From Candidatus Aegiribacteria sp. (GTDB lineage: Bacteria > Fermentibacterota > Fermentibacteria > Fermentibacterales > JCC-6), in the NCBI GenBank assembly GCA_030594645.1, contig JAUVEU010000003.1:1-64000 (forward strand): a stretch of 64,000 nt of DNA, written 5' to 3'. This document shows positions 8,635 to 16,529 of the stretch, piece by piece (positions within the stretch are counted from its first letter, which is position 1; each line of letters starts with the position of its first letter). The notes below the pieces were generated by a model, which had not been told where the DNA came from, did not search any database, and saw only the letters and a program-made list of their open reading frames with translations. The position numbers and the translations under genes were made by a program.

Positions 8635-9755
8635 TGGCTTTTGCATATACACCGGGATTGAGAGTTGCCAGTGTTACTGAAATCCTGAAAGAGAGAAGGC
8701 TTCCCCTTACCGGTGAAACTCTGGTTAATATAGGTGATCCAGTGACAGCGGAAACCGTTGTCGCCAGGACGGAACTTCCAGGCAATGTCAAGATGATGAA
8801 CATCGCGAACATCATGGGGATGCCTCCGGGAGATATTCCTGAGCTTCTTTTTAAAAATGAGGGTGATCCGCTTGAAGAAAACGAGTCTATAGGTCAGACA
8901 AAAGGCTTCTTCGGTCTTTTCAAGAACACGGTAAGATCCCCTATCAAGGGTACTTTTGAAAGTTATAACGGTATTACAGGACAGGCAGTTCTCCGCGAAC
9001 CTCCTATCCCTGTGGAGATCGATGCTTACATAAAAGGAACGGTTTCTGAAATACTTGAAAACGAAGGCGTGATCATCAAAACCACCGCAACGTTCGTTCA
9101 GGGTATTTTCGGGATAGGTGGTGAAACCCGCGGAGAGCTTAAGGTTTGCGCGGATAGCCCGGAGCAGGAACTCACGGGAGATCTCATTGATGAATCCTGC
9201 AGAGGAAAGATACTTCTTGGAGGTTCTTTTGTCTCGTACGAAACCCTTCAAAAGGCTATCGCTACTGGAGTAAAAGCGATAATAGTGGGCGGTTTTGATG
9301 ATAAGGACCTTAAGGAGTTTCTCGGATATGATCTTGGTGTTGCCATAACCGGACACGAGAAGAAAGGTATAACGCTTATACTGACCGAAGGTTTCGGAAG
9401 GATGACCATGGCTCATGGCACTTTCGATCTCCTCCGTTCGAGGGAAGGGATGCTGACCAGCGTTAACGGCGCTACTCAGATAAGAGCAGGTGTCATGCGT
9501 CCGGAACTGGTTATCCCCGTTGACAAAACGCTTAGTGACATCGGTTCGGATAAACAGGCCGGCGCTATGGATATAGGCTCCCCTATCCGCTGTATTCGCG
9601 CACCCTACTTCGGGAAGCTGGGTAAAGTGGCGGCACTCCCTGCGGAGCTTCAGGTGCTGGATTCCGAAGCTCATGTAAGAGTGCTGGAAGTTGAATTTGA
9701 AAATGGAGAAACCGCTACAGTTCCACGGGCGAATGTGGAGCTGATTGAGGAATAG
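8634..9755 (+). CDS. Unknown protein with barrel-sandwich-like and KOW-like segments, 373 aa
   Basis: I know no named function. The N-terminal half contains two stretches that look like half-lipoyl/barrel-sandwich hybrids (LVNIGDPVTAETVVART near residue 30, and TVRSPIKGTFES through GTVSEILENEGVIIKT near residues 96-150). A predicted alpha/beta core follows (GKILLGGSF, then GVKAIIVGGF near 195-225). The last 45 residues, with VRVLEVEFENGETATVPRAN, read like a small KOW/SH3 barrel. There is no signal peptide or membrane helix. Its ATG overlaps the ATPase stop by 1 bp, so the two are translationally coupled and probably partners. A strong terminator follows 38 bp after the stop. Confidence 0.75.
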   Translation: MAFAYTPGLRVASVTEILKERRLPLTGETLVNIGDPVTAETVVARTELPGNVKMMNIANIMGMPPGDIPELLFKNEGDPLEENESIGQTKGFFGLFKNTVRSPIKGTFESYNGITGQAVLREPPIPVEIDAYIKGTVSEILENEGVIIKTTATFVQGIFGIGGETRGELKVCADSPEQELTGDLIDESCRGKILLGGSFVSYETLQKAIATGVKAIIVGGFDDKDLKEFLGYDLGVAITGHEKKGITLILTEGFGRMTMAHGTFDLLRSREGMLTSVNGATQIRAGVMRPELVIPVDKTLSDIGSDKQAGAMDIGSPIRCIRAPYFGKLGKVAALPAELQVLDSEAHVRVLEVEFENGETATVPRANVELIEE

Positions 9756-9759
9756 AATA

Positions 9760-9788
9760 TTGCAAAGTGAACTTGATTGATTTTATAA
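9760..9788 (+). promoter_or_regulatory. Putative sigma-70 promoter for the DUF6754-like membrane operon
   Basis: TTGCAA at 9760-9765 and TTATAA at 9783-9788 are spaced 17 bp apart (TATAAG if the spacer is 18). The start point would fall at about 9796, inside the terminator hairpin at 9793-9818. New transcripts would thus lose the hairpin while read-through transcripts would keep it. Sequence-based inference only. Confidence 0.4.
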
Positions 9789-9792
9789 GGAT

Positions 9793-9828
9793 GATGCCTC
9801 TGGATATCCAGGGGCATCTTCTTTAATT
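9793..9828 (+). terminator. Rho-independent terminator closing the gcv-ATPase operon
   Basis: An 11-bp stem (9793-9803 with 9808-9818, one G-U pair), loop ATAT, then the T-rich tract TTCTTTAATT. It lies 38 bp after the 373-aa gene and only 14 bp before the ATG of the next gene. Confidence 0.85.
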
Positions 9829-9841
9829 GGAAGGAGGGAAC

Positions 9842-11047
9842 ATGAGAAACCTTTCGGCTGTTATTGCGGTTCTGCTTTTGTCTCTGGCAGGATTTGCTCT
9901 GGCCGATAATACAGACCCGCCTGAAAGCGTTTTACAGAATGTCGGTCTGGCACATGAAGTCTGCAGAATAGCAGATCTGCAGGCATCCGATATTCCAAAC
10001 GATGAAGGCGGTTCGGTTAAACTGAGCTGGATCCTGGAAAGCGAAGGAATCAGACCGGACTCTCTTGAAATAATGAGACGAGACCCCGCCGGTTCCGAAG
10101 AGCTTATTACGACTCTGCCTGCGAATATCACGGATTACTCCGATGATTCAGTCAGGAACGGCGCTACCTACTCTTACTGGATACTTTCCTACCTCGGGGG
10201 AGTTGCTGAAGCCTGTTCCGATGAGGTGCAGGCAGTCGCATCCGCACAATGGCTTTATTCAGGCCGCATAGGAATGCTTATTATCCTTACTTTGATAATG
10301 GCAGTCATAATTTACTATATCGAAAGCGGAAAACGGGGAAAAGAACTCTACATTCGCGAAATAGCAGGACTGGCGGCGGTTGATGATGCTGTAGGCAGAG
10401 CAACCGAGATGGGCAGGCCTGTTCTATACGTACCCGGTATAATGGATATGGATAATATCCAGACAATCGCAAGCATAGTTATTCTTGGAAGAGTTGCGAG
10501 AAAAACCGCTGAATATGGATCCCCGCTGCTTGTTCCAACAAGTAGAAGCGTTGTCATGAGTGTTGCGCAGGAAGTAGTCAAGGAGGGCTATCTTCAGGCC
10601 GGCAGATCGGATACTTTTAATAGGGAAAATATACAATACCTTACGGATGACCAGTTTGGATACGCGGCCGGTGTGGATGGAATCATGGTCAGAGAGAAAC
10701 CGGCCGCGATATTTCTGCTCGGCTGTTTCTACGCTGAAAGTCTCATCCTTGCGGAAACGGGAAGAAGCGTGGGAGCTATACAGATAGCCGGAACCGCCAT
10801 GCCCAGCCAGATACCGTTCTTCATAGCGGCATGCGATTATACCCTGATCGGTGAGGAACTGTTCGCGGCAAGCGCCTATCTTTCGCGGGAACCCAAGCTG
10901 CTTGGAAGTCTCAAAGGCCAGGACGCAGGCAAGCTTTTCTTCCTCATTCTGATTGTAGCCGGTGTTGTAGCCGCGTCCATAGGAGACTTCTGGTCTCCAA
11001 TGAAGAGTGTTGCCGAGTTCCTCCGCAAACTCGTAACAGTGAATTAG
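9842..11047 (+). CDS. DUF6754-like membrane protein with extracytoplasmic Ig/FN3-like domain
   Basis: Starting from the ATG at 9842 (GGAAGGAGGGAAC before it), the protein of 401 residues has a cleavable-looking signal peptide ending at ALA-DN. A short extracytoplasmic FN3-like region with SYWILSYLGG follows, then a transmembrane helix (GMLIILTLIMAVIIYYI, about residues 140-160). A large cytoplasmic domain comes next (VLYVPGIMDMDN, SPLLVPTSRSVVMSVAQE, IFLLGCFYAESLILAE), and a C-terminal helix (LFFLILIVAGVVAASIG). This matches my memory of the DUF6754 family, whose function is unknown. It opens a four-gene membrane cluster: the next gene starts 9 bp later and the others overlap. Confidence 0.75.
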   Translation: MRNLSAVIAVLLLSLAGFALADNTDPPESVLQNVGLAHEVCRIADLQASDIPNDEGGSVKLSWILESEGIRPDSLEIMRRDPAGSEELITTLPANITDYSDDSVRNGATYSYWILSYLGGVAEACSDEVQAVASAQWLYSGRIGMLIILTLIMAVIIYYIESGKRGKELYIREIAGLAAVDDAVGRATEMGRPVLYVPGIMDMDNIQTIASIVILGRVARKTAEYGSPLLVPTSRSVVMSVAQEVVKEGYLQAGRSDTFNRENIQYLTDDQFGYAAGVDGIMVREKPAAIFLLGCFYAESLILAETGRSVGAIQIAGTAMPSQIPFFIAACDYTLIGEELFAASAYLSREPKLLGSLKGQDAGKLFFLILIVAGVVAASIGDFWSPMKSVAEFLRKLVTVN

Positions 11048-11056
11048 GAGGCTGGC

Positions 11057-11680
11057 ATGAGACTCATACTACCGCTTTCGATAACTTTCATTACAGGCAT
11101 GATAATGGTTCTCCATTTCTTTGTTCCGCACCAGCCGATCAAGCTTCTGGGAGACAACCTCCAGGAATGGTATATGATCGTTGCTTCCGCGGCGATATTC
11201 CTCGGAGCGCTTAACCTCATGCATGTGCATTTCAGGAAGATCAAGCTGAAGCTTAAGAACTGGAAGTACAGCCCGGTAACCATCATCGGATTTTCAGTGA
11301 TGTTTGTGACCGGCCTGATCTACGGTGTAACAGAAGCAAGACCTTTCGACTTCCTGTTCATGAACATGGTCGCTCCCATGGCTTCGACAATGTTCAGCCT
11401 GCTTGCCTTCTTCGTCGCTTCCGCTGCCTTCAGAGCATTCCGTGCATCCAACTGGAGGGCAACACTTCTTCTGACATCCGCGTTCATTGTAATGCTCGGG
11501 CAGGTGCCTATAGGAGCTATGATCTGGGATAAAATTCCGCTTGCCAAAGTCTGGCTCATGACCATTCCCAATACGGCAGGGCAGAGAGCTGTCATGATAG
11601 GAGCAGCTATGGGAGTCGTGTCCACTTCCCTCCGAATGATCTTCGGAATCGAGCGGAGTTATCTGGGAGGTACGGACTGA
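11057..11680 (+). CDS. Polytopic membrane protein of unknown function, 207 aa
   Basis: The protein is mostly hydrophobic, with about six membrane helices (for example ITFITGMIMVLHFF at the N-terminus, MIVASAAIFLGALNL, TIIGFSVMFVTGLIYGV and TMFSLLAFFVASAAFRAF). There is one short basic loop (HFRKIKLKLKNWK) which probably faces the cytoplasm. I cannot assign a transporter or enzyme family. AGGAGG lies just before the ATG, and the stop overlaps the next start by 1 bp. It is most likely a subunit of a complex with the three flanking membrane proteins. Confidence 0.75.
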   Translation: MRLILPLSITFITGMIMVLHFFVPHQPIKLLGDNLQEWYMIVASAAIFLGALNLMHVHFRKIKLKLKNWKYSPVTIIGFSVMFVTGLIYGVTEARPFDFLFMNMVAPMASTMFSLLAFFVASAAFRAFRASNWRATLLLTSAFIVMLGQVPIGAMIWDKIPLAKVWLMTIPNTAGQRAVMIGAAMGVVSTSLRMIFGIERSYLGGTD

Positions 11681-12519
11681 TGGCCTCCATATTAGAAAAA
11701 CTCGGAAATCTGGACAGAAGGATAATCTTCGTCCTTATCGCATTGTCTGTGATCATCCCTGTTACATTAAAACTCATCTTTCCCAATCCCGTAGGTGCTG
11801 AGCCCAGCAGGGACATGTACGAATATGTAGATGCATTGCCGGAAGGCTGCGATGTTCTGCTGAGCTTCGATTATGGCCCTTCAACCATGCCGGAGCTGCA
11901 TCCTATGGCCATTGCTCTTGCGACTCACCTCATGAGAAAAGATATCAATGTGGTTTGTATGGCACTCTGGCCTGAGGGAGCGAGTCTGGCGCAGGAGGTT
12001 ATGACCAGTGTTGGAGACAGCCTGGGGAAAGTACAATACGAGGACTGGTGCAACCTTGGATACAAAACCGGCGGCGGAATTATGATAGTCCGTCTCGGTT
12101 CGAGCATGAACGCGGTATTTCCGACGGACAGAGACAACCTTCCGTGGGACGAGATCCCGATGCTTGAATACATATCTGATCTTACCAGCTTTGATCTCAT
12201 CATTACGCTGTCAGCAGGCGATCCCGGTGTGCCGGCGTGGGTCATGATGGCCGGAGACAGATTCGGAGTGCCTGTTGGAGGCGGATGTACCGCTGTCAGT
12301 GCTCCACAATACTATACATATCTGCAGACAGGTCAGATGGTCGGGCTGCTTGGCGGTCTGAAGGGAGCTGCAGATTATGAAACTCTTGTGGGGATCGAGA
12401 ATGGCCAGGCAATAGAGGGGATGGCTCCCCAATCCATTGCACATCTGGTGATAATGAGTTTCATCATAATCGGCAACCTCGCATACTTCTCGCAGAAGAG
12501 GAAAGGAGGCAGGGGATGA
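11680..12519 (+). CDS. Bitopic membrane protein with large extracytoplasmic domain, 279 aa
   Basis: An N-terminal membrane helix (IIFVLIALSVIIPVTLKLIF, about residues 15-34) is followed by about 200 soluble residues and a second helix near the C-terminus (AHLVIMSFIIIGNLAYF), ending in a basic tail. The soluble part contains alpha/beta-like strands (CDVLLSFDYGPSTMPE, INVVCMALWPEG, FDLIITLSAGDPGVPAW). It could bind a ligand or a partner, but I recognise no catalytic motif. The gene overlaps its upstream neighbour by 1 bp and its downstream neighbour by 4 bp. Confidence 0.72.
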   Translation: MASILEKLGNLDRRIIFVLIALSVIIPVTLKLIFPNPVGAEPSRDMYEYVDALPEGCDVLLSFDYGPSTMPELHPMAIALATHLMRKDINVVCMALWPEGASLAQEVMTSVGDSLGKVQYEDWCNLGYKTGGGIMIVRLGSSMNAVFPTDRDNLPWDEIPMLEYISDLTSFDLIITLSAGDPGVPAWVMMAGDRFGVPVGGGCTAVSAPQYYTYLQTGQMVGLLGGLKGAADYETLVGIENGQAIEGMAPQSIAHLVIMSFIIIGNLAYFSQKRKGGRG

Positions 12520-13169
12520 ACTGGGAAATACTCGGCATCTGGCTGGGAGCAATGCTGACTCTCTGCCTTTACAGCTTCCTTTATCGAGATAATCCATTCT
12601 ACAAGTTTGCCGAACATCTTTTCGTCGGCATGAGCGCGGGGTACTGGGTTATTTACTCTATCGAGAATGTGCTCAAGCCGAACTGGTGGCAGCAGATGTT
12701 CCCGGAGGACGGCGGATTCAACTGGATATGGATAATTCCAGGAATATTTGCGCTGTTCATGCTGGCAAGGATAATACCGAAGATCGCCGGGCTCTCACGC
12801 ATGGCGCTCGGAATGATAATCGGAGCCGGAGCCGGAGTGAACATGGTGGGTTTCTTTCAGACAAACGCGATGGCACAGGTTAAAGGCACTATTATCTCAG
12901 TCAGCTCCGGCGGGGCATGGGATATTATCAGCAATATTATCCTTGTTGTGGGTGTAATTACCGGCCTTGTCTACTTCTTCTTTTCAAAGGCACATACCGG
13001 AATCGTGGGCAAGACCGCGAATGTAGGAATTACGATACTGATGGTTGCATTCGGAGCGAGTTTCGGCTACACGATAATGGCACGAATAAGCCTGCTCATC
13101 GGGCGGTGTCAGTTCTTGATTTTCGACTGGATTCCAACTATTCCGCGATTGCTGGGAATAGGAGGCTGA
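12516..13169 (+). CDS. Polytopic membrane protein of unknown function, 217 aa
   Basis: This is the last gene of the four-member membrane cluster, with about five to six hydrophobic helices (ILGIWLGAMLTLCLYSFLY, WIIPGIFALFMLARII, MALGMIIGAGAGVNMVGFF, IISNIILVVGVITGLVYFFF, TANVGITILMVAFGASFGY). A conserved-looking aromatic/charged loop, ENVLKPNWWQQMFPED, lies between helices 2 and 3. No known family is evident to me. The 4-bp overlap with the preceding gene shows tight coupling. A cluster of hairpin repeats begins 13 bp after its stop. Confidence 0.72.
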   Translation: MNWEILGIWLGAMLTLCLYSFLYRDNPFYKFAEHLFVGMSAGYWVIYSIENVLKPNWWQQMFPEDGGFNWIWIIPGIFALFMLARIIPKIAGLSRMALGMIIGAGAGVNMVGFFQTNAMAQVKGTIISVSSGGAWDIISNIILVVGVITGLVYFFFSKAHTGIVGKTANVGITILMVAFGASFGYTIMARISLLIGRCQFLIFDWIPTIPRLLGIGG

Positions 13170-13182
13170 CATCAAAGCATAT

Positions 13183-13299
13183 GGGGACATGCACGCTCTG
13201 GTGCGTGTCCCCAAAGAGCACGACGCTCTGGTGCGTGTCCGGGGACATACAGGCTCTGCTGTGTGTTCCCCAATAACCCAGCCTCTGGTGCGTGTCCCA
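13183..13299. repeat. REP-like hairpin cluster (family 1, GGGGACA...TGTCCCC)
   Basis: A 12-bp stem (13183-13194 with 13201-13212, one G-U pair) encloses the loop GCTCTG. A second hairpin (13241-13252 with 13259-13271, one bulge) has the same loop. Further partial copies of CTCTGGTGCGTGTCC lie at about 13226-13240 and 13283-13297. The same unit in both orientations and the conserved loop are typical of REP elements mobilised by Y1 (RAYT) transposases. No transposase carrying this end sequence is in the window. Confidence 0.75.
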
Positions 13300-13468
13300 C
13301 ACAAGAGTAACGCCTGGTCACATGCTCGAAAATGAAGAAAATGCATGTATATGTGATCCGGTCCATGGAACTAAGCTCATATTTCAGTGTTTTTTGAGTG
13401 CCGGGAGAAATGAGAGGAAAAGATGCGGAATATCTGTACAGAACGGACAAATATCATGGATAAGCGTC

Positions 13469-13497
13469 TTGACTCAAGTTTTTGCCTATCTTATGTT
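13469..13497 (+). promoter_or_regulatory. Putative sigma-70 promoter of the TonB receptor operon
   Basis: TTGACT at 13469-13474 and TATGTT at 13492-13497 have a 17-bp spacer. Transcription would start near 13504 and give a 5' leader of about 190 nt before the receptor gene at 13695. Confidence 0.45.
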
Positions 13498-13694
13498 CAA
13501 TTCCAGCAACATAATTCTTTAAGGGAGGTATACTCTCAAAATTGTTCAAATGTGTTAACAAATGTATTAACGTCAATTGTTTGTGCGACTTCTGAAGAAG
13601 TAAAAAGGGAGGTGTATCACGGGGCTTTCTTCAGAATCGAAAGGTTTATTTTTTTCGCAGCATGGGCTGCGAGTAGAAGAAAGGAGCTGCAGCG
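13498..13694 (+). other. Untranslated leader before the TonB receptor gene
   Basis: The stretch 13300-13694 contains no gene I can support; the short frames there lack ribosome sites and protein-like composition. Within the leader is a perfect 6-bp hairpin (13656-13661 with 13666-13671, loop ATGG) just upstream of the AAGGAG site at 13681-13686, which could influence translation of the receptor. Confidence 0.4.
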
Positions 13695-16460
13695 GTGCTT
13701 AGAAAAGCAACGATAATGTCTTTTGTGCTTGTGCTGTTCGTGGCTCTGTCAGTAACAGCTGGAACCACTGGTAAAATTGCCGGACGTATTACCGATACTT
13801 CCGGTGAACCGCTCATTGGTGCCACTGTTATGGTCGTGGGAACATCCTACGGCGCAATGACGGATGCAAACGGAGAGTACTTCATAATCAACCTTCAGCC
13901 TGGTACTTATAGCATAAGTGCCAGCATGGTTGGAATGAGCACTAAGACAGCAGAGGGAGTATCGGTCGTAGTCGATCAGACAACTCCCATGAATTTCAAT
14001 CTTGATATCCTCACTGTAGGCAGTACTACAATTACAGTAACGGATTCAAGAGGAATGATCATGATGGATGCCACTGAGTCATTTCATGTGGTTGGTCGTG
14101 AGGAAATCAAAACCATGCCTGTAGCCGGAATCGCGGATATCGTGAACCGCCAGGCTGGTTCCACAAATCGTGGTGGTCTTCACATACGCGGTGGCCGCAG
14201 CGGCGAGATCGTTTACCTGGTAGACGGTGTTGCTCAGATGGACCCGACCCAAAATGTTTTCAACAGTGACATTCCCCTGGGCGCAGTTGCCGAGATGTCA
14301 ACCATATCCGGCGGTTTCGGAGCCGAATACGGAAACGCGCAGTCCGCTATTATCAACATCATCACCCGCGAGGGCGGAAGCGCGTATACAGGACAGGTAT
14401 CTTTCAGCGGTAACGACTGGGAATCTCTTGGCCTGGCCAGCGGCTCGCACTGGGGAGGCATTGACCCCGACGATCCGGACAGTGGATGGGAACGGGGCAA
14501 CGTAGGGCCATTTGCAAACGCATTACTCAATGCCGAAGCGGCCATTGGTGGTCCCGAACCGTTTACCAGTTACCTTCTACCCGCTATCGGCGTGAACGTT
14601 CCCGGAGACATGAGAATGTTCTTATCCGGAGAGTTTACGGAAATCGGCGGGGGTGAAGACGGAAGATACGGTTATTCGTTCAATGAATGGAGAACTACTT
14701 ATACAGGGAACCTGAAACTTACTTACAAACCCAACCCCAGAACCAAGATCAACCTTACCGGTTACTACATGGATCAAACTGCCGGTTTAAGTCGCTGGGC
14801 ATGGAGCAGATTTGAAGATCCATACTACATCGAGTCCAGCTCCGGAGAATTAGATTCACTGATACAGGGTTCCGGAACCAGTATTCTCTACGGTCTCCCG
14901 ACAAGATTCTGGGAGAACTACAGTATAGGTGCCGCCGTCACCCAGACATTGAGTGACGCGACCTTCATGGAGATTAAGCTCAACCGGTATCAGGCCTATT
15001 TCCACTACAAGATAAGAAACGATCCTGATGACACTACTTACACCACCGAATGGCTTGGAGAAGATTTCTCCTGGGACGACTGGCTGGAGTATACTCCTAG
15101 TAGAAGACCCGACTCTGATGATTTCTACAGGGCCGGCGCAAGCCGCTACGCCTGGGCAGAAACCAGAAGTACAACATCGACTTTCAAAACTGATATCGTA
15201 AGCCAGCTCAACCAGCAGCATCAGCTGAAGGCCGGTATTGAAGCGAAGTACTACGATATCTTTGACTCATATGTAGACACAGCCTCAGGCGGTAATATCT
15301 ACATGAACCGTTATCATGTTTTCCCCAACTCCGGAGCTGCCTACATACAGGATAAGATGGAATACAGAGGCATGATCGTTAACGCCGGTCTCCGCTTTGA
15401 TTACTTCGATCCGAACTTCGACGAGTATCCGGCGGATCCCACGAATCCTGTTGTACCGGGCACCACTCCCGATGATCCGGATCATATCATCAACCCGATA
15501 ACCGTTCCGGTGAAATACCACCTCAGTCCACGTGTTGGATTCTCACATCCTATAACCGAACGCGATGTCCTTCACTTTACATACGGTCACTATTTCCAGA
15601 CCCCATCTTTTGACAGAATGTACAACGGATCAGATTTTGATCTTTCCGGCGCATTCCCGATAGTTGGAAATCCTGACCTTTCCCCTGAGGAGACGATCTC
15701 CTACGAGGTGGGTGTGAAGCATCAGTTTGATGACATCACCATGATAGACGTAACCGGTTACTACAAAGACATCACCGGTCAGATTGACATGCAGAAGAAT
15801 TTCTACAGCGCGGTTGACTCGTATGATCTCTATATCAACCGTGATTACGGAAATATCAGAGGAGTTGAACTCAATCTAACAAGACGTCCCAGCAATTTCT
15901 GGTCCGGCTCTCTCAACTACACATATTCAGTTGCCATGGGTAAAAGCTCCAGCGCTACCCAGAACTATTCATACCTCTGGGCGGGATGGATCATTCCGAA
16001 GACTGAAGCCTATCTTAACTGGGATCAGAGACATACTGTTAATGTGGAAGCAGATTTCCGCATCCCTCAGGGTGAAGGCCCCAGAATCGGCGACACCCCG
16101 TTCCTCGAAGGATTCGGCGCACATGTTTCATGGAGCTACGGCAGCGGATTCCCTTACAGCGGAACCGACCAGGGCACTGCTCAGCCGGAGATCAATGGAA
16201 GCAGATACCCCTGGACGATGATGACCACTCTCAAGGTAAACAAGATGTTCTGGTTAAATTCCGTTTCCTTTAATCTCTGGTGTCAGGTTGACAACCTCTT
16301 CAACCGACACAATATCAACACTATTGCTGATATTGGATGGTATGATGCTGACATGAACGGAGATGGAGAACCCGATCACGATCCGACGGGTAAAATGGAC
16401 AACCCATACGTTTACAGCAGACCGCGGATGATCATGTTCGGTCTGGGATTTGAATGGTAA
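13695..16460 (+). CDS. TonB-dependent outer-membrane receptor with carboxypeptidase-regulatory-like N-domain
   Basis: The 921-residue protein starts with a signal peptide (ending near VTAGTTG). A CarboxypepD_reg-like domain follows (KIAGRITDTSGEPLIGATVMV, about residues 27-110), then a TonB plug domain (about 120-225; GGLHIRGGRSGEIVYLVDGV, TISGGFGAEYGNAQSAIINI). The remainder forms the beta barrel, ending with the outer-membrane signature RPRMIMFGLGFEW with a terminal aromatic residue. It should import a large nutrient or act with secretion machinery; the substrate cannot be read from sequence. The GTG at 13695 has AAGGAG 8 bp upstream and is preferred to the in-frame ATG at 13716. ExbB, two ExbD and TonB genes follow directly. 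Confidence 0.9.
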   Translation: MLRKATIMSFVLVLFVALSVTAGTTGKIAGRITDTSGEPLIGATVMVVGTSYGAMTDANGEYFIINLQPGTYSISASMVGMSTKTAEGVSVVVDQTTPMNFNLDILTVGSTTITVTDSRGMIMMDATESFHVVGREEIKTMPVAGIADIVNRQAGSTNRGGLHIRGGRSGEIVYLVDGVAQMDPTQNVFNSDIPLGAVAEMSTISGGFGAEYGNAQSAIINIITREGGSAYTGQVSFSGNDWESLGLASGSHWGGIDPDDPDSGWERGNVGPFANALLNAEAAIGGPEPFTSYLLPAIGVNVPGDMRMFLSGEFTEIGGGEDGRYGYSFNEWRTTYTGNLKLTYKPNPRTKINLTGYYMDQTAGLSRWAWSRFEDPYYIESSSGELDSLIQGSGTSILYGLPTRFWENYSIGAAVTQTLSDATFMEIKLNRYQAYFHYKIRNDPDDTTYTTEWLGEDFSWDDWLEYTPSRRPDSDDFYRAGASRYAWAETRSTTSTFKTDIVSQLNQQHQLKAGIEAKYYDIFDSYVDTASGGNIYMNRYHVFPNSGAAYIQDKMEYRGMIVNAGLRFDYFDPNFDEYPADPTNPVVPGTTPDDPDHIINPITVPVKYHLSPRVGFSHPITERDVLHFTYGHYFQTPSFDRMYNGSDFDLSGAFPIVGNPDLSPEETISYEVGVKHQFDDITMIDVTGYYKDITGQIDMQKNFYSAVDSYDLYINRDYGNIRGVELNLTRRPSNFWSGSLNYTYSVAMGKSSSATQNYSYLWAGWIIPKTEAYLNWDQRHTVNVEADFRIPQGEGPRIGDTPFLEGFGAHVSWSYGSGFPYSGTDQGTAQPEINGSRYPWTMMTTLKVNKMFWLNSVSFNLWCQVDNLFNRHNINTIADIGWYDADMNGDGEPDHDPTGKMDNPYVYSRPRMIMFGLGFEW

Positions 16461-16472
16461 GCTGAATTCTTC

Positions 16473-16509
16473 CATTCAGACCGGGTAATTAATTCCCGAT
16501 ATCTGAATG
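16473..16509 (+). promoter_or_regulatory. Intergenic stem-loop between receptor and exbB
   Basis: An 8-bp outer stem (16473-16480 with 16502-16509) surrounds an inner 4-bp CGGG/CCCG stem. No T tract follows, so it is more likely an mRNA processing or partial-attenuation element than a full terminator. It would lower expression of exbB-exbD-tonB relative to the receptor. Confidence 0.5.
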
Positions 16510-16529
16510 TAAAGAAGGAGTGATATTAG

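Noticed and set aside
13172-13522. Small open frames in the REP cluster before the TonB receptor
   Set aside because: They run through the hairpin repeats, lack ribosome sites and have poor, Cys/Arg-rich composition.
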